From the NCBI GenBank assembly GCA_964523885.1, contig CAZFYX010000018.1, positions 62,001-126,000 on the forward strand: a stretch of DNA of 64,000 nt, in the 5' to 3' direction. Below the pieces are notes generated by a model that was given only the letters and a program-made list of their open reading frames with translations, was not told the DNA's origin and searched no databases. Every line of letters begins with the position of its first letter. Position 1 is the stretch's first letter. The position numbers and the translations under genes are program-made. Source of the stretch: SHXO01 sp964523885 (GTDB taxonomy: Bacteria; Pseudomonadota; Gammaproteobacteria; Burkholderiales; SHXO01). Below are positions 8,862 to 17,203 of the stretch, in pieces.

Positions 8862-10166
8862 ATGCAGTTCAGCGCGGACATCGAGACCTTTCGCAACTTC
8901 GCTGTCGCCCTGCTCATCGGTGCGCTCGTCGGCATCGACCGCGAGAAGCGCCAGGCCGAGGAGGGCCCGCACGGCGTGGGCGGCCTGCGCACCTTCATCC
9001 TGTTCGCCACCGTCGGCGCGCTTTCGGCCTGGCTGAGCCAGCAGCTCGACACGCCCTGGATCTTCATCGCCGCACTGCTCGGCGTCTGCGGGGCCGTCTC
9101 CACCAGCTACTTCGTGCACGCCCGGGCCAATGCCGGCGACATCGGCATGACCACCGAGCTTGCCGCCATCGCCGTCATGCTGCTCGGGGCGGCGGTGATG
9201 ACCGGGCAGACGGTGCTCAGCGTGGCACTGGCGATCGCGATCTCCGCCGTACTCGCCTACAAGCAGCCCCTGCACGGGCTGGTCGAGCGCATCGGCCGCA
9301 CCGACCTGCTGGCCGGGCTGCGGCTGCTGGTCGCCACCTTCATCGTCCTGCCGGTGCTGCCCGATCACACCGTCGATCCGTGGGGCGCGCTCAACCCCTA
9401 CAAGCTGTGGCTGCTGGTCATCCTCATCGCCGGCCTCTCGCTGGCCGGCTACGTCGCCACGCGCTGGCTGGGCAGCGGCCGGGGGACGCTCGTCACCGCC
9501 GTGTCCGGGGCGCTGGTCTCGTCCACCGCGGTGACGCTCTCGTTCGCGCGCCGCAGCGGGGCGGAGGGCAGGAACGGGGACGAGCCGCTGCTCGCCTGCG
9601 GTATCCTGCTCGCGTGGACGGTGATGTTCGTGCGGGTGCTGGTGGCGGTGGCCGTGGTGAACGCGGACCTGTTGCCGGCACTGCTGGTGCCGTTCCTGGC
9701 GCTGGGTGCAGTTACGCTTGCGCTGGCCGGGTTCTTCTACCTCCGCCGCGCGCGCGCAGTGAAGCGTGACGGTGCCGGCGACGGTGCCGAGGTGCCGCTG
9801 TCCAACCCGTTCAGCCTCGCCTCCGCGGTGAAGTTCGCCGCGTTCTTCGCGCTCGTGCTCGTGGTGGTGGCGCTGGTGCAGGAATACGCGCCCGGGCAGG
9901 GTGTGCTGGTCGTCGCGGCGCTCGCCGGCCTCACCGACGTCGACGCCATCACGCTGTCGATGGCCGACCGCGCGCGCGACGGCGAGGTGACGACGGCGAT
10001 CGCGGCGATCGTGATCGCCTCGCTGTCGAATACGCTGGTGAAGACCGGGATGGTGGCGGTGCTGGGCGGCCGCGGCCTGCGCCGGCTGGTGATCGCGTCG
10101 GGCGCGGTCATCCTGGCGGTGGGTGCCGCGGCGCTGCTCGCGACCCGGGCGCTGGCGCCCGGCTAG
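8862..10166 (+). CDS. MgtC/SapB-type plus DUF4010 membrane protein
   Basis: A 434-residue inner-membrane protein. The N-terminal third has the MgtC/SapB signature (ALLIGALVGIDREKRQAEEG at residues 16-35, then GGLRTFILFATVGAL). The rest is the DUF4010 region with hydrophobic helices, the segment SGALVSSTAVTLSFARRS and a C-terminal AALAGLTDVDAITLSMA stretch. About 12 membrane segments can be drawn. MgtC domains in other bacteria are tied to magnesium limitation and virulence, but the long MgtC-DUF4010 proteins are uncharacterised and a transport or regulatory role is only a guess. It starts 34 bp after ppx. Confidence 0.85.
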   Translation: MQFSADIETFRNFAVALLIGALVGIDREKRQAEEGPHGVGGLRTFILFATVGALSAWLSQQLDTPWIFIAALLGVCGAVSTSYFVHARANAGDIGMTTELAAIAVMLLGAAVMTGQTVLSVALAIAISAVLAYKQPLHGLVERIGRTDLLAGLRLLVATFIVLPVLPDHTVDPWGALNPYKLWLLVILIAGLSLAGYVATRWLGSGRGTLVTAVSGALVSSTAVTLSFARRSGAEGRNGDEPLLACGILLAWTVMFVRVLVAVAVVNADLLPALLVPFLALGAVTLALAGFFYLRRARAVKRDGAGDGAEVPLSNPFSLASAVKFAAFFALVLVVVALVQEYAPGQGVLVVAALAGLTDVDAITLSMADRARDGEVTTAIAAIVIASLSNTLVKTGMVAVLGGRGLRRLVIASGAVILAVGAAALLATRALAPG

Positions 10167-10185
10167 ATCGAAGGGGAAGGTGCAA

Positions 10186-10635
10186 GTGCTGGATGCGTTG
10201 AAGAAACTGTTCTCGAACGAGCCCTCCGGACCGGACCGAGAGGAACTGCTCCGGTGCAGCGTCGCCTCGCTCATGCACGAGATGACGCGCATGGACATGA
10301 CCATCAAGCCGGAGGACGTCGAGCACGCGCGCGAAGCGCTGGTCGACCTGCTCGGCGTGGACCGCGCCGGTGCCGATGCGCTCCTCGCGGTCGCTGCCCG
10401 GCCCGAGAATCGCCTTACCTCCTACTTCGAGGCGGTGTCCGCCATCAACGCCGGCTTCTCCAACGAGCGGAAGCTGCGGCTGGTCGAGCACCTGTGGCGC
10501 GTCGCGCACGCCGACGACGACCTCCACGCGCACGAGGACCACCTGGTGCGCAAGATCTCGGACCTCCTCTACGTGCCCCACATCGACAGCATGATGGCGC
10601 GCCAGCGCGTGCGCGCCGAACGCGGGGGCGGGTAG
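10186..10635 (+). CDS. TerB-like tellurite-resistance family protein
   Basis: A 149-residue cytoplasmic helical protein of the TerB/DUF533 type. The N terminus, read from the GTG at 10186, is MLDALKKLFSNEP, followed by helices containing ALLAVAARPENRLTSYFEAVSAIN and the conserved acidic stretch RVAHADDDLHAHEDHLVRKISDLLYV, which corresponds to the TerB Asp/His-rich metal-site region. A GTG two codons upstream is the alternative start; 10186 has the better distance from AAGGGG. TerB proteins bind calcium and are linked to membrane stress in ter operons, but stand-alone members like this have no defined role. Confidence 0.8.
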   Translation: MLDALKKLFSNEPSGPDREELLRCSVASLMHEMTRMDMTIKPEDVEHAREALVDLLGVDRAGADALLAVAARPENRLTSYFEAVSAINAGFSNERKLRLVEHLWRVAHADDDLHAHEDHLVRKISDLLYVPHIDSMMARQRVRAERGGG

Positions 10636-10694
10636 CCCGCACGCGCGCCGATGCGAGTCCGCGCGGGCGGCGGACGCACATCGGCGTTGCCAGG

Positions 10695-11228
10695 CTACTT
10701 CGGCTGCATGGCCGCCTTGCACCCGTCGGAGAGCTTGGCCTCGTTCGCCTTCAGGCACTTCATCACCCGCCCGCCACCGGGCTGGACATCGGCGCAGTAC
10801 TGCTGCGCATCGCCTTTGCAGGCCTCGACCGCACCCCGCATCCGGCCCCGCATCTTCTCGTGGCGCTCGTGCATCTGTGCCATCTGCTCCTTGCACGCTG
10901 CCGACAGGTTCGCCTCGTTCTTGCGCAGGCAGCCCATCACGCGTCCCTGGCCGGGCTCGATCCCCTGGCAATTCTTCTCGACGTCGGCCTTGCAGGCTTC
11001 GCCGAACTCCTTCATCCGCTCGTGCATCTTGGCGATGCGCGCCTTGCACTCGGCCGATACCTGCGCCTCGTGCTCCTTCAGACACTGGGCGATGCGGCCC
11101 TGGCCGGGCTCCACGCCCTTGCACAGCTTCTGCGCATCGGCGCGGCAGGCACCGGCGCCCTCCTGGTCCTCGGCCGCGGCGCTGCCCACGGCCGCCAGCA
11201 GCGCGGCCATCATCACGAAACGCTTCAT
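10695..11228 (-). CDS. Secreted protein with three cysteine-rich (Golgi apparatus protein 1-type) repeats
   Basis: A 177-residue exported protein with a signal peptide ending near GSAAAED. The rest is three copies of a roughly 50-residue unit: CxxDxxxxCxGVEPGQGR followed by CLKxHEAxVSxxC. The copies begin near CRADAQKLC, CKADVEKNC and CKGDAQQYC, and each carries four cysteines, so two disulfides per repeat are likely. Linkers between repeats are Met-, His- and Lys-rich (KMHERMKEF, QMHERHEKMRGRM). The unit matches the cysteine-rich repeat family first described in eukaryotic Golgi apparatus protein 1, scattered in proteobacteria without known function. The Met/His linkers sit in a window rich in copper genes, but metal binding is speculative. 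Confidence 0.85.
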   Translation of the reverse strand: MKRFVMMAALLAAVGSAAAEDQEGAGACRADAQKLCKGVEPGQGRIAQCLKEHEAQVSAECKARIAKMHERMKEFGEACKADVEKNCQGIEPGQGRVMGCLRKNEANLSAACKEQMAQMHERHEKMRGRMRGAVEACKGDAQQYCADVQPGGGRVMKCLKANEAKLSDGCKAAMQPK

Positions 11229-11417
11229 GCAGACCTCCTTTCGGTTGGGTTCGAGCTACCGCTAACGCGCGACGCTGCGGGCGCGCCGACAGGCTCTGCG
11301 GCGGGAGTGCCCGTCCGAGCAGCCATTGGCCCGGGCGCTCGGGGTTTCCCTGGGGCGGCGAGACGCGGCGTCTCGATTGGTAGAATGGCGGCCAATTCCG
11401 AAACGGGAGCATGGCAC

Positions 11418-12233
11418 ATGGGCGGGCGCGGCGCTGTTGCGGACCTGGGGACGACGCTGGTGCTGCTCACCCTGGCGCTGTGGCCCGGGGCGTGGGCGGC
11501 GGCAGCCGGAGCAGCGGACAAGCAGGACGCGGTGGCCCGGGTCGTGGACAGCCACGACACCGAGTTGCTGCTGGGCGGCGGCAAGCTGATGGTCAAGCAG
11601 GCTGCCGTGCGCAGCGCCCGCAAGCTGCTGGGCCAGTGGGGCCGGGAGGCCGGCCTCGGCGGCGAATGGTGGGACGATGCGCCGGAGTACCGGGCCGCGA
11701 AGGCGCAGCTGCTCGCGATGGCCGACGCCATGGTGGCACAGCGGTATGCATCCGGCGCCTGGCTGCGCGAGACCTGGGTGCAGTACACGGCGAAGGAGTT
11801 CGACGCCGAGGAAGCCGATACCCTGGCCACCCAGTTCTCGACCGAAGGCGGGCAGAAGCTGCGCATGCTCATGGACTGGTACCTCGGCGAGATGGTGCTG
11901 TTCAACTACACCTTCACCGACCGCTTCGAGTACGAGCTGAAGGATTCCGAGGCGGAGCTGCGCGCCCTGCAGCAGGCGGCCCGCAAGCGCATCCCGATCG
12001 AGGACATCGAGTTCACCAGCCGCTATCCGGACGCCTTCCGCTTCGTGGCGTGCAGCCCCGACAGCCGCTACTGCCCGAGCATCAAGTACTGGAAGATGCT
12101 GATCTACCCGCTCATGGGGGAGATCTTCCGCCATCTCGACGGTCTGAGCGCCGAGATCGAAACCAGCATGCAGGCGCGGCGGTCTGAGGTGATGGTGCAC
12201 ATCGACGCCTTCAAGCGGCGCACCGGCCGGTAG
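11418..12233 (+). CDS. Hypothetical exported protein
   Basis: A 271-residue protein not recognised as a known family. From the ATG at 11418 (GGGAG 8 nt upstream) it begins with a hydrophobic segment, TTLVLLTLALWPGAWAAAAG, compatible with a cleaved signal peptide, so it is probably periplasmic. The mature part is mostly helical and charged, with aromatic-rich segments (MDWYLGEMVLFNYTFTDRFEYEL, RYPDAFRFVACSPDSRYCPSIKYWK) and only two cysteines, placed close together, which may form a disulfide. The long frame running in from 10254 is not coding upstream of this start. Codon use matches its neighbours. Confidence 0.65.
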   Translation: MGGRGAVADLGTTLVLLTLALWPGAWAAAAGAADKQDAVARVVDSHDTELLLGGGKLMVKQAAVRSARKLLGQWGREAGLGGEWWDDAPEYRAAKAQLLAMADAMVAQRYASGAWLRETWVQYTAKEFDAEEADTLATQFSTEGGQKLRMLMDWYLGEMVLFNYTFTDRFEYELKDSEAELRALQQAARKRIPIEDIEFTSRYPDAFRFVACSPDSRYCPSIKYWKMLIYPLMGEIFRHLDGLSAEIETSMQARRSEVMVHIDAFKRRTGR

Positions 12234-12272
12234 AGTGCCGGCCCTGCCGCAGCGGACAATGGGGAGACAACC

Positions 12273-12665
12273 GTGACCGACCACATCGAGCGCGCGGACG
12301 AGGAGTGGCGCAGCCTGCTCACTCCGGAGCAGTACAGGGTGCTGCGCCACGAGGCAACGGAGCGTGCGGGCACCAGCCCGCTCAACCACGAGAAGCGCAG
12401 TGGCACCTATGTGTGTGCAGGCTGCGGCCAGCCGCTCTTCCGGTCCGACATGAAGTTCGACAGCGGGACGGGCTGGCCGAGCTTCTTCACGGCATTGCCG
12501 GACGCGCTGGACACCAGGGTCGACCGCAAGCTGTTCATGGTGCGAACCGAGTACCACTGCGCGCGCTGCGGCGGCCACCAGGGCCATGTGTTCGAGGACG
12601 GGCCGGCGCCCACGGGGTTGCGCTACTGCAACAACGGCGTGGCGTTGCGCTTCGAGCCCGACTGA
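12273..12665 (+). CDS. msrB: Peptide-methionine (R)-S-oxide reductase
   Basis: Reduces methionine-R-sulfoxide in oxidised proteins. It is 130 residues. Zinc is held by two CxxC pairs, C48/C51 in CAGCG and C96/C99 in CARCG. The active-site cysteine is C119 in LRYCNNG, and the substrate pocket is GTGWPSFF and GHQGHVFEDGP. No obvious resolving cysteine stands at the usual internal position, so recycling may use a sulfenic acid reduced directly by thioredoxin. The start is the GTG at 12273. It is likely cytoplasmic because no signal is present. MsrA is not in the window. Confidence 0.96.
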   Translation: MTDHIERADEEWRSLLTPEQYRVLRHEATERAGTSPLNHEKRSGTYVCAGCGQPLFRSDMKFDSGTGWPSFFTALPDALDTRVDRKLFMVRTEYHCARCGGHQGHVFEDGPAPTGLRYCNNGVALRFEPD

Positions 12666-12691
12666 TACGACTGCCGCGCCGGTCGTCGAGC

Positions 12692-13264
12692 GTGTCCACC
12701 TCCAGTCATCGTGCACCGGCTCCCGTGCGCACGGGCCTGCGGATCCGCCGCGGGCTGGACCGTCTGCCCGGACTCTACCGCCTCGCTCGCGAGGTCTGTC
12801 CGGACGCGTTTGTCGCAGAGGAGACCCGCGAGCTGACCGCCCTCTACCAGCACGTGCCGCTGGGCCTCGTGGATGAGCTCAAGGGCGAGCTCGCCGAAGT
12901 GCTGCAGCTGGCACCGGAGATCTTCAGCCGCGACCGCTTCTCGATCCATGCCTGCGGGCCGGTCGGGCTGCACGACGACTTCTTCCGCTTCCCCTATGTC
13001 TACTTCGCGATCGTGGTCGTGCACGCCGGCGAGCTGGGCCTGGTGGGTCCCGAGGGACGGGCGGCGCCGCATGAGCCGGGCGAGATCCTCCTGCTCGACC
13101 CACGCGGAAAACACGCGCTGGTGCCGATCGGGCTCACCGCAGAGGAACACCCGTACGAGAGCAGTCACGCGCCGGTGCACGACCCGGCGCGCCAGTTCAT
13201 GTTCGTGGATTTCGACGTACGCCGCCCCGACCTGCGCGGCCGCTTTCGCCGCGGCGCCGGCTAG
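12692..13264 (+). CDS. Hypothetical protein with a possible Fe(II)/2OG-dioxygenase-like core
   Basis: About 190 residues, start uncertain (GTG at 12692 or GTG at 12725). The C-terminal two thirds form a beta-rich stretch with LHDDFFRFPYVYFAIVVV, GELGLVGPEG, EPGEILLLDP and RGKHALVPIG. An HxD-type pair in LHDD and a distal His in GKHALVP would fit the facial triad of a cupin-like or 2-oxoglutarate/Fe(II) oxygenase, but the family cannot be fixed by eye. It follows msrB by 26 bp on the same strand and may be co-transcribed. No signal peptide is seen. Confidence 0.55.
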   Translation: MSTSSHRAPAPVRTGLRIRRGLDRLPGLYRLAREVCPDAFVAEETRELTALYQHVPLGLVDELKGELAEVLQLAPEIFSRDRFSIHACGPVGLHDDFFRFPYVYFAIVVVHAGELGLVGPEGRAAPHEPGEILLLDPRGKHALVPIGLTAEEHPYESSHAPVHDPARQFMFVDFDVRRPDLRGRFRRGAG

Positions 13265-13288
13265 CGGCGCGGGCCGTCCGGCGGTCGG

Positions 13289-13642
13289 TCAGAGATCGAG
13301 CTTGCAGACCTGCGTGCCTGCAGTCGCCGCCCGGGCCTGCTGCAGGCGTTCGAAGATCTCGGCGTGCCAGCTGGCGACCTCGTCGGGCTCGGACACCACC
13401 GGCAGGTGCGACGGTGCGGGCACGATGGCGCGGGAGCTGCCTGCCTCGAGGCCGGCGACCTGGCAGTTCTGTGCGCAGGGCTCCTTGCCGATGCGCGACT
13501 GGGCGATGACGACATGCGACGACGCCTCCACGCGCACCTGCGGCTTGGCGGCGACGGACGAGCAGGCGGGGGCTGCGTGCAAATTCGACAAGGTGGCGAG
13601 CGAGAACACTGTCGCACACGCGAGACGCAGGCGATATGACAT
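13289..13642 (-). CDS. Hypothetical periplasmic protein
   Basis: A 117-residue protein with a clear signal peptide (MSYRLRLACATVFSLATL, cleavage near SNLHA-AP). The mature part is about 93 residues with four cysteines (CSSVAAK, CAQNC, VCKLDL) and a C-terminal amphipathic segment containing SWHAEIFERLQQARA. No known family is recognised. It faces the MsrB-side gene convergently and is divergent from copA. It could be a small redox or metal-related periplasmic protein, but nothing in the sequence proves this. Confidence 0.55.
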   Translation of the reverse strand: MSYRLRLACATVFSLATLSNLHAAPACSSVAAKPQVRVEASSHVVIAQSRIGKEPCAQNCQVAGLEAGSSRAIVPAPSHLPVVSEPDEVASWHAEIFERLQQARAATAGTQVCKLDL

Positions 13643-13803
13643 GTGGACCCTCCCTGGGCCGGACGGCAGAACCTGAGCATACTACATGCCCTGCTCCGGG
13701 GTACATCGAGGCGCAGGCGCGCTTTTGCAAGAGCGAGAACGAGCGTGCCGCCGCTGCGGTTGACATCCGCCCCGCCTCCGACCGGCAGGCTCAGCGGCAC
13801 GGC

Positions 13804-13834
13804 TTGACCTTCTCATCATTGAAACCTGCAGACT
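13804..13834 (+). promoter_or_regulatory. Candidate MerR/CueR-type copA promoter with 19-bp spacer
   Basis: TTGACC (13804-13809) and CAGACT (13829-13834) are separated by 19 bp, the over-long spacing typical of promoters that MerR-family metal sensors untwist. The left half-site ACCTTC is like a CueR box, but the expected right half AAGGT is replaced by AAACCT, so the dyad is imperfect. It ends 32 bp before the copA start. Confidence 0.5.
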
Positions 13835-13866
13835 CGCCGGCATTCAGAGCCTGAAGGAGCAGCGAC

Positions 13867-16344
13867 ATGGCGAGCAGCGCGGAGCACATCGAAGCCGACA
13901 CCCGCGAGTGGTCGTTCGCGGTCGAGGGCATGACCTGCGCCTCGTGCGTCGGGCGGGTCGAGCGAGCACTGAACAAGGTGCCCGGAGTGCGCCGGGCGAG
14001 CGTCAACCTGGCGACCGAAACGGCGACCGTGGAGGCGGGTCGAACGGCCACGCGTGAAGCGGTAGTGGCCGCCGTCCGCGGCGCGGGGTACGAAGTGCCC
14101 GCGCAGCGGATCGATCTCGCCATCGAGGGCATGACCTGCGCCTCCTGCGTGGCGCGGGTGGAGAAGGCACTGGCGGGCGTTCCCGGCGTGGAGGCGGCGA
14201 GCGTGAACCTGGCCACCGAGCGCGCGAGCATCGAAGCGGGCGCCGCGGTCGATCCGTCGGTGCTGGTCCAGGCGGTGGAGCGGGCCGGGTACGGCGCACG
14301 GCCCGTCCCGCAGGATGGCCAGGGGTCCATGCAGCCGGTGTCGGCGGCTGCGCACGAGTGGTGGCCGGTCGCGCTGGCGGCACTGCTCTCGCTGCCGCTG
14401 GCGCTTCCCATGCTCGTCTCCGCGGCCGGGGGGCACTGGATGCTGCCCGGCTGGCTGCAATGGCTGCTCGCCACGCCCGTGCAGTTCTGGCTCGGTGCGC
14501 GGTTCTACCGCGCGGGCTGGAAGGCGCTGCGGGCAAAGACTGGCAACATGGACCTGCTGGTGGCGATCGGTACCACTGCGGCGTACGCATTGAGCGTCTA
14601 CCAGCTCGCAGTCACGCCTGCGGATGCGATGCCGCACCTGTACTTCGAGGCCTCGGCGGTCGTGATCACCCTGGTGCTCCTGGGCAAGTGGCTCGAGGGC
14701 CGCGCCAAGCGCCAGACCACCGCCGCGATCCGTGCGCTGCAGGCGCTGCGCCCCGATCGCGCGCGGGTGCGTCGCGACGGTGAGGAAGTGGAGGTCGCGC
14801 TCGCTGCAGTGCGCACTGGCGACGAGCTGGTAGTGCGGCCGGGCGAGCGCATCCCTGCCGACGGCGTACTGCTGGAAGGCCGCAGCCACGTCGACGAATC
14901 CCTCCTCACCGGCGAGAGCCTGCCCGTTGCCAAGTCAGCCGGAGACCCGGTGACCGGCGGGGCGATGAACGCGGAAGGGCGGCTGGTGCTGCGGGTCACG
15001 GCCACCGGGGCGGAGACCACGCTCGCTCGCATCATCCGCATGGTGGAGTCCGCCCAGGCGCGCAAGGCACCGATCCAGCGCCTGGTGGACCAGGTGAGCA
15101 CGGTGTTCGTGCCCGCGGTGCTCGGCATCGCGCTGCTCACGTTGCTGGCCTGGGGGCTGGGCACCGGCGACTGGACCCGTGCGATCCTCGATGCGGTGGC
15201 CGTGCTGGTGATCGCCTGTCCCTGCGCGCTCGGACTCGCCACGCCGACCGCGATCATGGTGGGCACCGGCGTCGCCGCGCGCCACGGCATCCTCATCAAG
15301 GACGCCGAGGCGCTCGAGGTCGCCCACCGCGTGCGCACCGTCGCATTCGACAAGACCGGCACCCTCACCGCGGGCCGGCCCGCGCTGGTCGCGCTGGTCC
15401 CCGCCGCGGGGATCGAGCGCCGGCAAGCGCTCCAGCTCGCGGCATCCCTGCAACAGGGCAGCGAGCATCCGCTGGCGCGCGCGGTCCTCGAGGCGGCCAG
15501 GCAGGAGCAGGTACACGTGCAGGCCCTGAGCGACGCGCGCGCGCTTCCGGGCCGCGGCCTGGAAGGCGACGTGGGCGGCCTGGCATTGCGGCTGGGCAGC
15601 CGCCGGCTCATGCAGGAGATGGGCGTGGACCTGCATCCGCTGCTCGAGCGCGCCGACGAACTGGAACGGCAGGGCGCCACCGTGTCCTGGCTCGCACGAT
15701 CGGCGCCGGCGCCGCAGCTGCTGGCGGCGCTCGCCTTCGGGGACACGCTGAAGCCCCACGCTGCCGCGGCGCTCGAACGCCTGCGCGCGCTCGGCGTGCG
15801 CACGCTGCTGCTGACCGGAGACAACCACCGGGCGGCGCAGGCGGTTGCGACGCTGCTGGGTGTCGACGAGGTGGAGGCCGAGGTGCTGCCGGCCGACAAG
15901 GCCCGGGTCGTCGAGATGCTGCGGGCACGTGGCGCGGGCAAGGTCGCGATGGTGGGCGACGGGATCAACGACGCGCCGGCGCTCGCGGCTGCCGACGTGG
16001 GGATCGCCATGTCCACGGGCACCGACGTGGCGATGCACGCCGCCGGCATCACCCTCATGCGCGGCGACCCGCGCCTGGTGGCCGATGCGATCGACGTCTC
16101 CCGCCATACCTATGCCAAGATCCGGCAGAACCTGTTCTGGGCCTTCGTCTACAACGTGGTCGGGATCCCGCTCGCGGCGCTGGGTCTGCTGACGCCGGTC
16201 GTCGCCGGCGCCGCCATGGCGCTGAGCAGCGTGAGCGTCGTGAGCAATGCCCTCTGGCTGCGCCGATGGCGGCCGGCGCCAGCGGCGGCAACCGCCCGCG
16301 CAGCCGGCACTGCTGCATCCGGGGCGGCCGGGAGGTCGGCATGA
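13867..16344 (+). CDS. copA: Copper-exporting P1B-type ATPase
   Basis: An 825-residue inner-membrane pump that moves Cu(I) out of the cytoplasm at the cost of ATP. Two N-terminal heavy-metal-binding domains carry GMTCASC, with cysteines at 24/27 and 91/94. The transmembrane metal site is the CPC motif at 451-453. The phosphorylated Asp is D495 in DKTGT, the actuator TGE lies in LLTGESLPV, and the hinge is GDGINDAPALAAADVG. A strong GGAG box precedes the ATG. A MerR-type promoter lies just upstream, and a possible truncated copper-sensor gene overlaps the stop. A separate copper cluster is at 41.4-46 kb. Confidence 0.97.
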   Translation: MASSAEHIEADTREWSFAVEGMTCASCVGRVERALNKVPGVRRASVNLATETATVEAGRTATREAVVAAVRGAGYEVPAQRIDLAIEGMTCASCVARVEKALAGVPGVEAASVNLATERASIEAGAAVDPSVLVQAVERAGYGARPVPQDGQGSMQPVSAAAHEWWPVALAALLSLPLALPMLVSAAGGHWMLPGWLQWLLATPVQFWLGARFYRAGWKALRAKTGNMDLLVAIGTTAAYALSVYQLAVTPADAMPHLYFEASAVVITLVLLGKWLEGRAKRQTTAAIRALQALRPDRARVRRDGEEVEVALAAVRTGDELVVRPGERIPADGVLLEGRSHVDESLLTGESLPVAKSAGDPVTGGAMNAEGRLVLRVTATGAETTLARIIRMVESAQARKAPIQRLVDQVSTVFVPAVLGIALLTLLAWGLGTGDWTRAILDAVAVLVIACPCALGLATPTAIMVGTGVAARHGILIKDAEALEVAHRVRTVAFDKTGTLTAGRPALVALVPAAGIERRQALQLAASLQQGSEHPLARAVLEAARQEQVHVQALSDARALPGRGLEGDVGGLALRLGSRRLMQEMGVDLHPLLERADELERQGATVSWLARSAPAPQLLAALAFGDTLKPHAAAALERLRALGVRTLLLTGDNHRAAQAVATLLGVDEVEAEVLPADKARVVEMLRARGAGKVAMVGDGINDAPALAAADVGIAMSTGTDVAMHAAGITLMRGDPRLVADAIDVSRHTYAKIRQNLFWAFVYNVVGIPLAALGLLTPVVAGAAMALSSVSVVSNALWLRRWRPAPAAATARAAGTAASGAAGRSA

Positions 16345-16601
16345 GGAAGACGCTTCCGACGGTCGAGTTGACGCAAGCGCGCAGCGCCGGGCTGCACAAC
16401 ATCGGCGAGGCCGCCGGCCCGTCTGGTCCGACCCCTGCGCCGCAACTCGCGACGGCCCGGGACGGTCAGTCGATTGCGGCCATGCGCCGCCGGATGAAGG
16501 CGAGCTGGGTGGCGAGCGGCAGCCCTTTCGGGCACACGTCGTGGCAGCCGAGCAGCGTCATGCAGCCGAAGACCCCGCTGTCGTCGCCGACCAGCTCGTA
16601 G
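16341..16601 (+). pseudogene. Possible truncated MerR/CueR-type regulator remnant after copA
   Basis: The copA stop overlaps an ATG in a 4-nt ATGA junction, the usual link to a co-transcribed gene. The reading frame begins MRKTLPTVELTQARSAGLHN and its LHNIGEAAGPSG segment resembles the first helix of MerR proteins (NIGEAARxSG). The resemblance then stops, and the frame runs antisense into the 3' end of frdB to a TAG at 16599-16601. One reading is that cueR once stood here and lost most of its length when frdCAB was placed next to copA. It could also be a chance frame; the match is short. Confidence 0.3.
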
Positions 16602-17203
16602 TAGTCCGCATCGCCGCGAACGTCGCGCGGGTCCAGGCGGAAGCGTGCGATGCGGTTGATCCCGGCCGCGCCGACGAAGTCGGGCCGCATGCGTGCGGTG
16701 CCGCAGCCGGCGATGCAGCAGCCGCACTCGATGCAGCGGTCGAGCAGGTAGATCGCCTCGGCCAGCTCCGGCTCCATGCGCGCCTCGACGCGGTCGAGGT
16801 CGACCTCGGCCTCCGGCATGTGCACCCAGGTCCGCAGCCGCTCGCTCATGGCCCGCATCCACTTGCCGGTGTTCACCGACAGGTCGCCGATGAGCTCGAA
16901 CACCGGCAGCGGCGCCAGCGTGATCCGGGCCGGCAGGCTGCGGGTGAGGGTGCGGCACGCCAGGCCGGGGCGTCCATTGATCATCATCCCGCAGCTGCCG
17001 CAGATCCCCGCGCGGCACACGAAGTCGAACTGGAGCGAGGCGTCCTGCTTCTCGCGGATCTCGTTCAGCGCGATGAACAGGGTCATGCCCTCCGCCTCGT
17101 CGAGCTCGTAGGACTGCAGGTGCGGCGCAACGTCGGGCTGGTTCGGGTCGTAGCGCACGATGCGCAACGTCAGCTGGCGGGGTCCGTCTGCCATGTGGGT
17201 CAA
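16466..17203 (-). CDS. frdB: Fumarate reductase (quinol) iron-sulfur subunit
   Basis: A 245-residue electron-transfer subunit between the flavoprotein and the di-heme membrane anchor. The N-terminal plant-type [2Fe-2S] domain has cysteines at 63, 68, 71 and 83 (VCRAGICGSCG, GRPGLAC). The C-terminal domain has CIECGCCIAGC for [4Fe-4S] and CHDVCPKG completing the [3Fe-4S] site. Its start overlaps the frdA stop by 4 nt (ATGA). With frdC-frdA-frdB order and a single five-helix anchor, the set matches menaquinol:fumarate reductases of the Wolinella type rather than the four-subunit E. coli enzyme. Reversal as succinate dehydrogenase cannot be excluded. Confidence 0.93.
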   Translation of the reverse strand: MTHMADGPRQLTLRIVRYDPNQPDVAPHLQSYELDEAEGMTLFIALNEIREKQDASLQFDFVCRAGICGSCGMMINGRPGLACRTLTRSLPARITLAPLPVFELIGDLSVNTGKWMRAMSERLRTWVHMPEAEVDLDRVEARMEPELAEAIYLLDRCIECGCCIAGCGTARMRPDFVGAAGINRIARFRLDPRDVRGDADYYELVGDDSGVFGCMTLLGCHDVCPKGLPLATQLAFIRRRMAAID

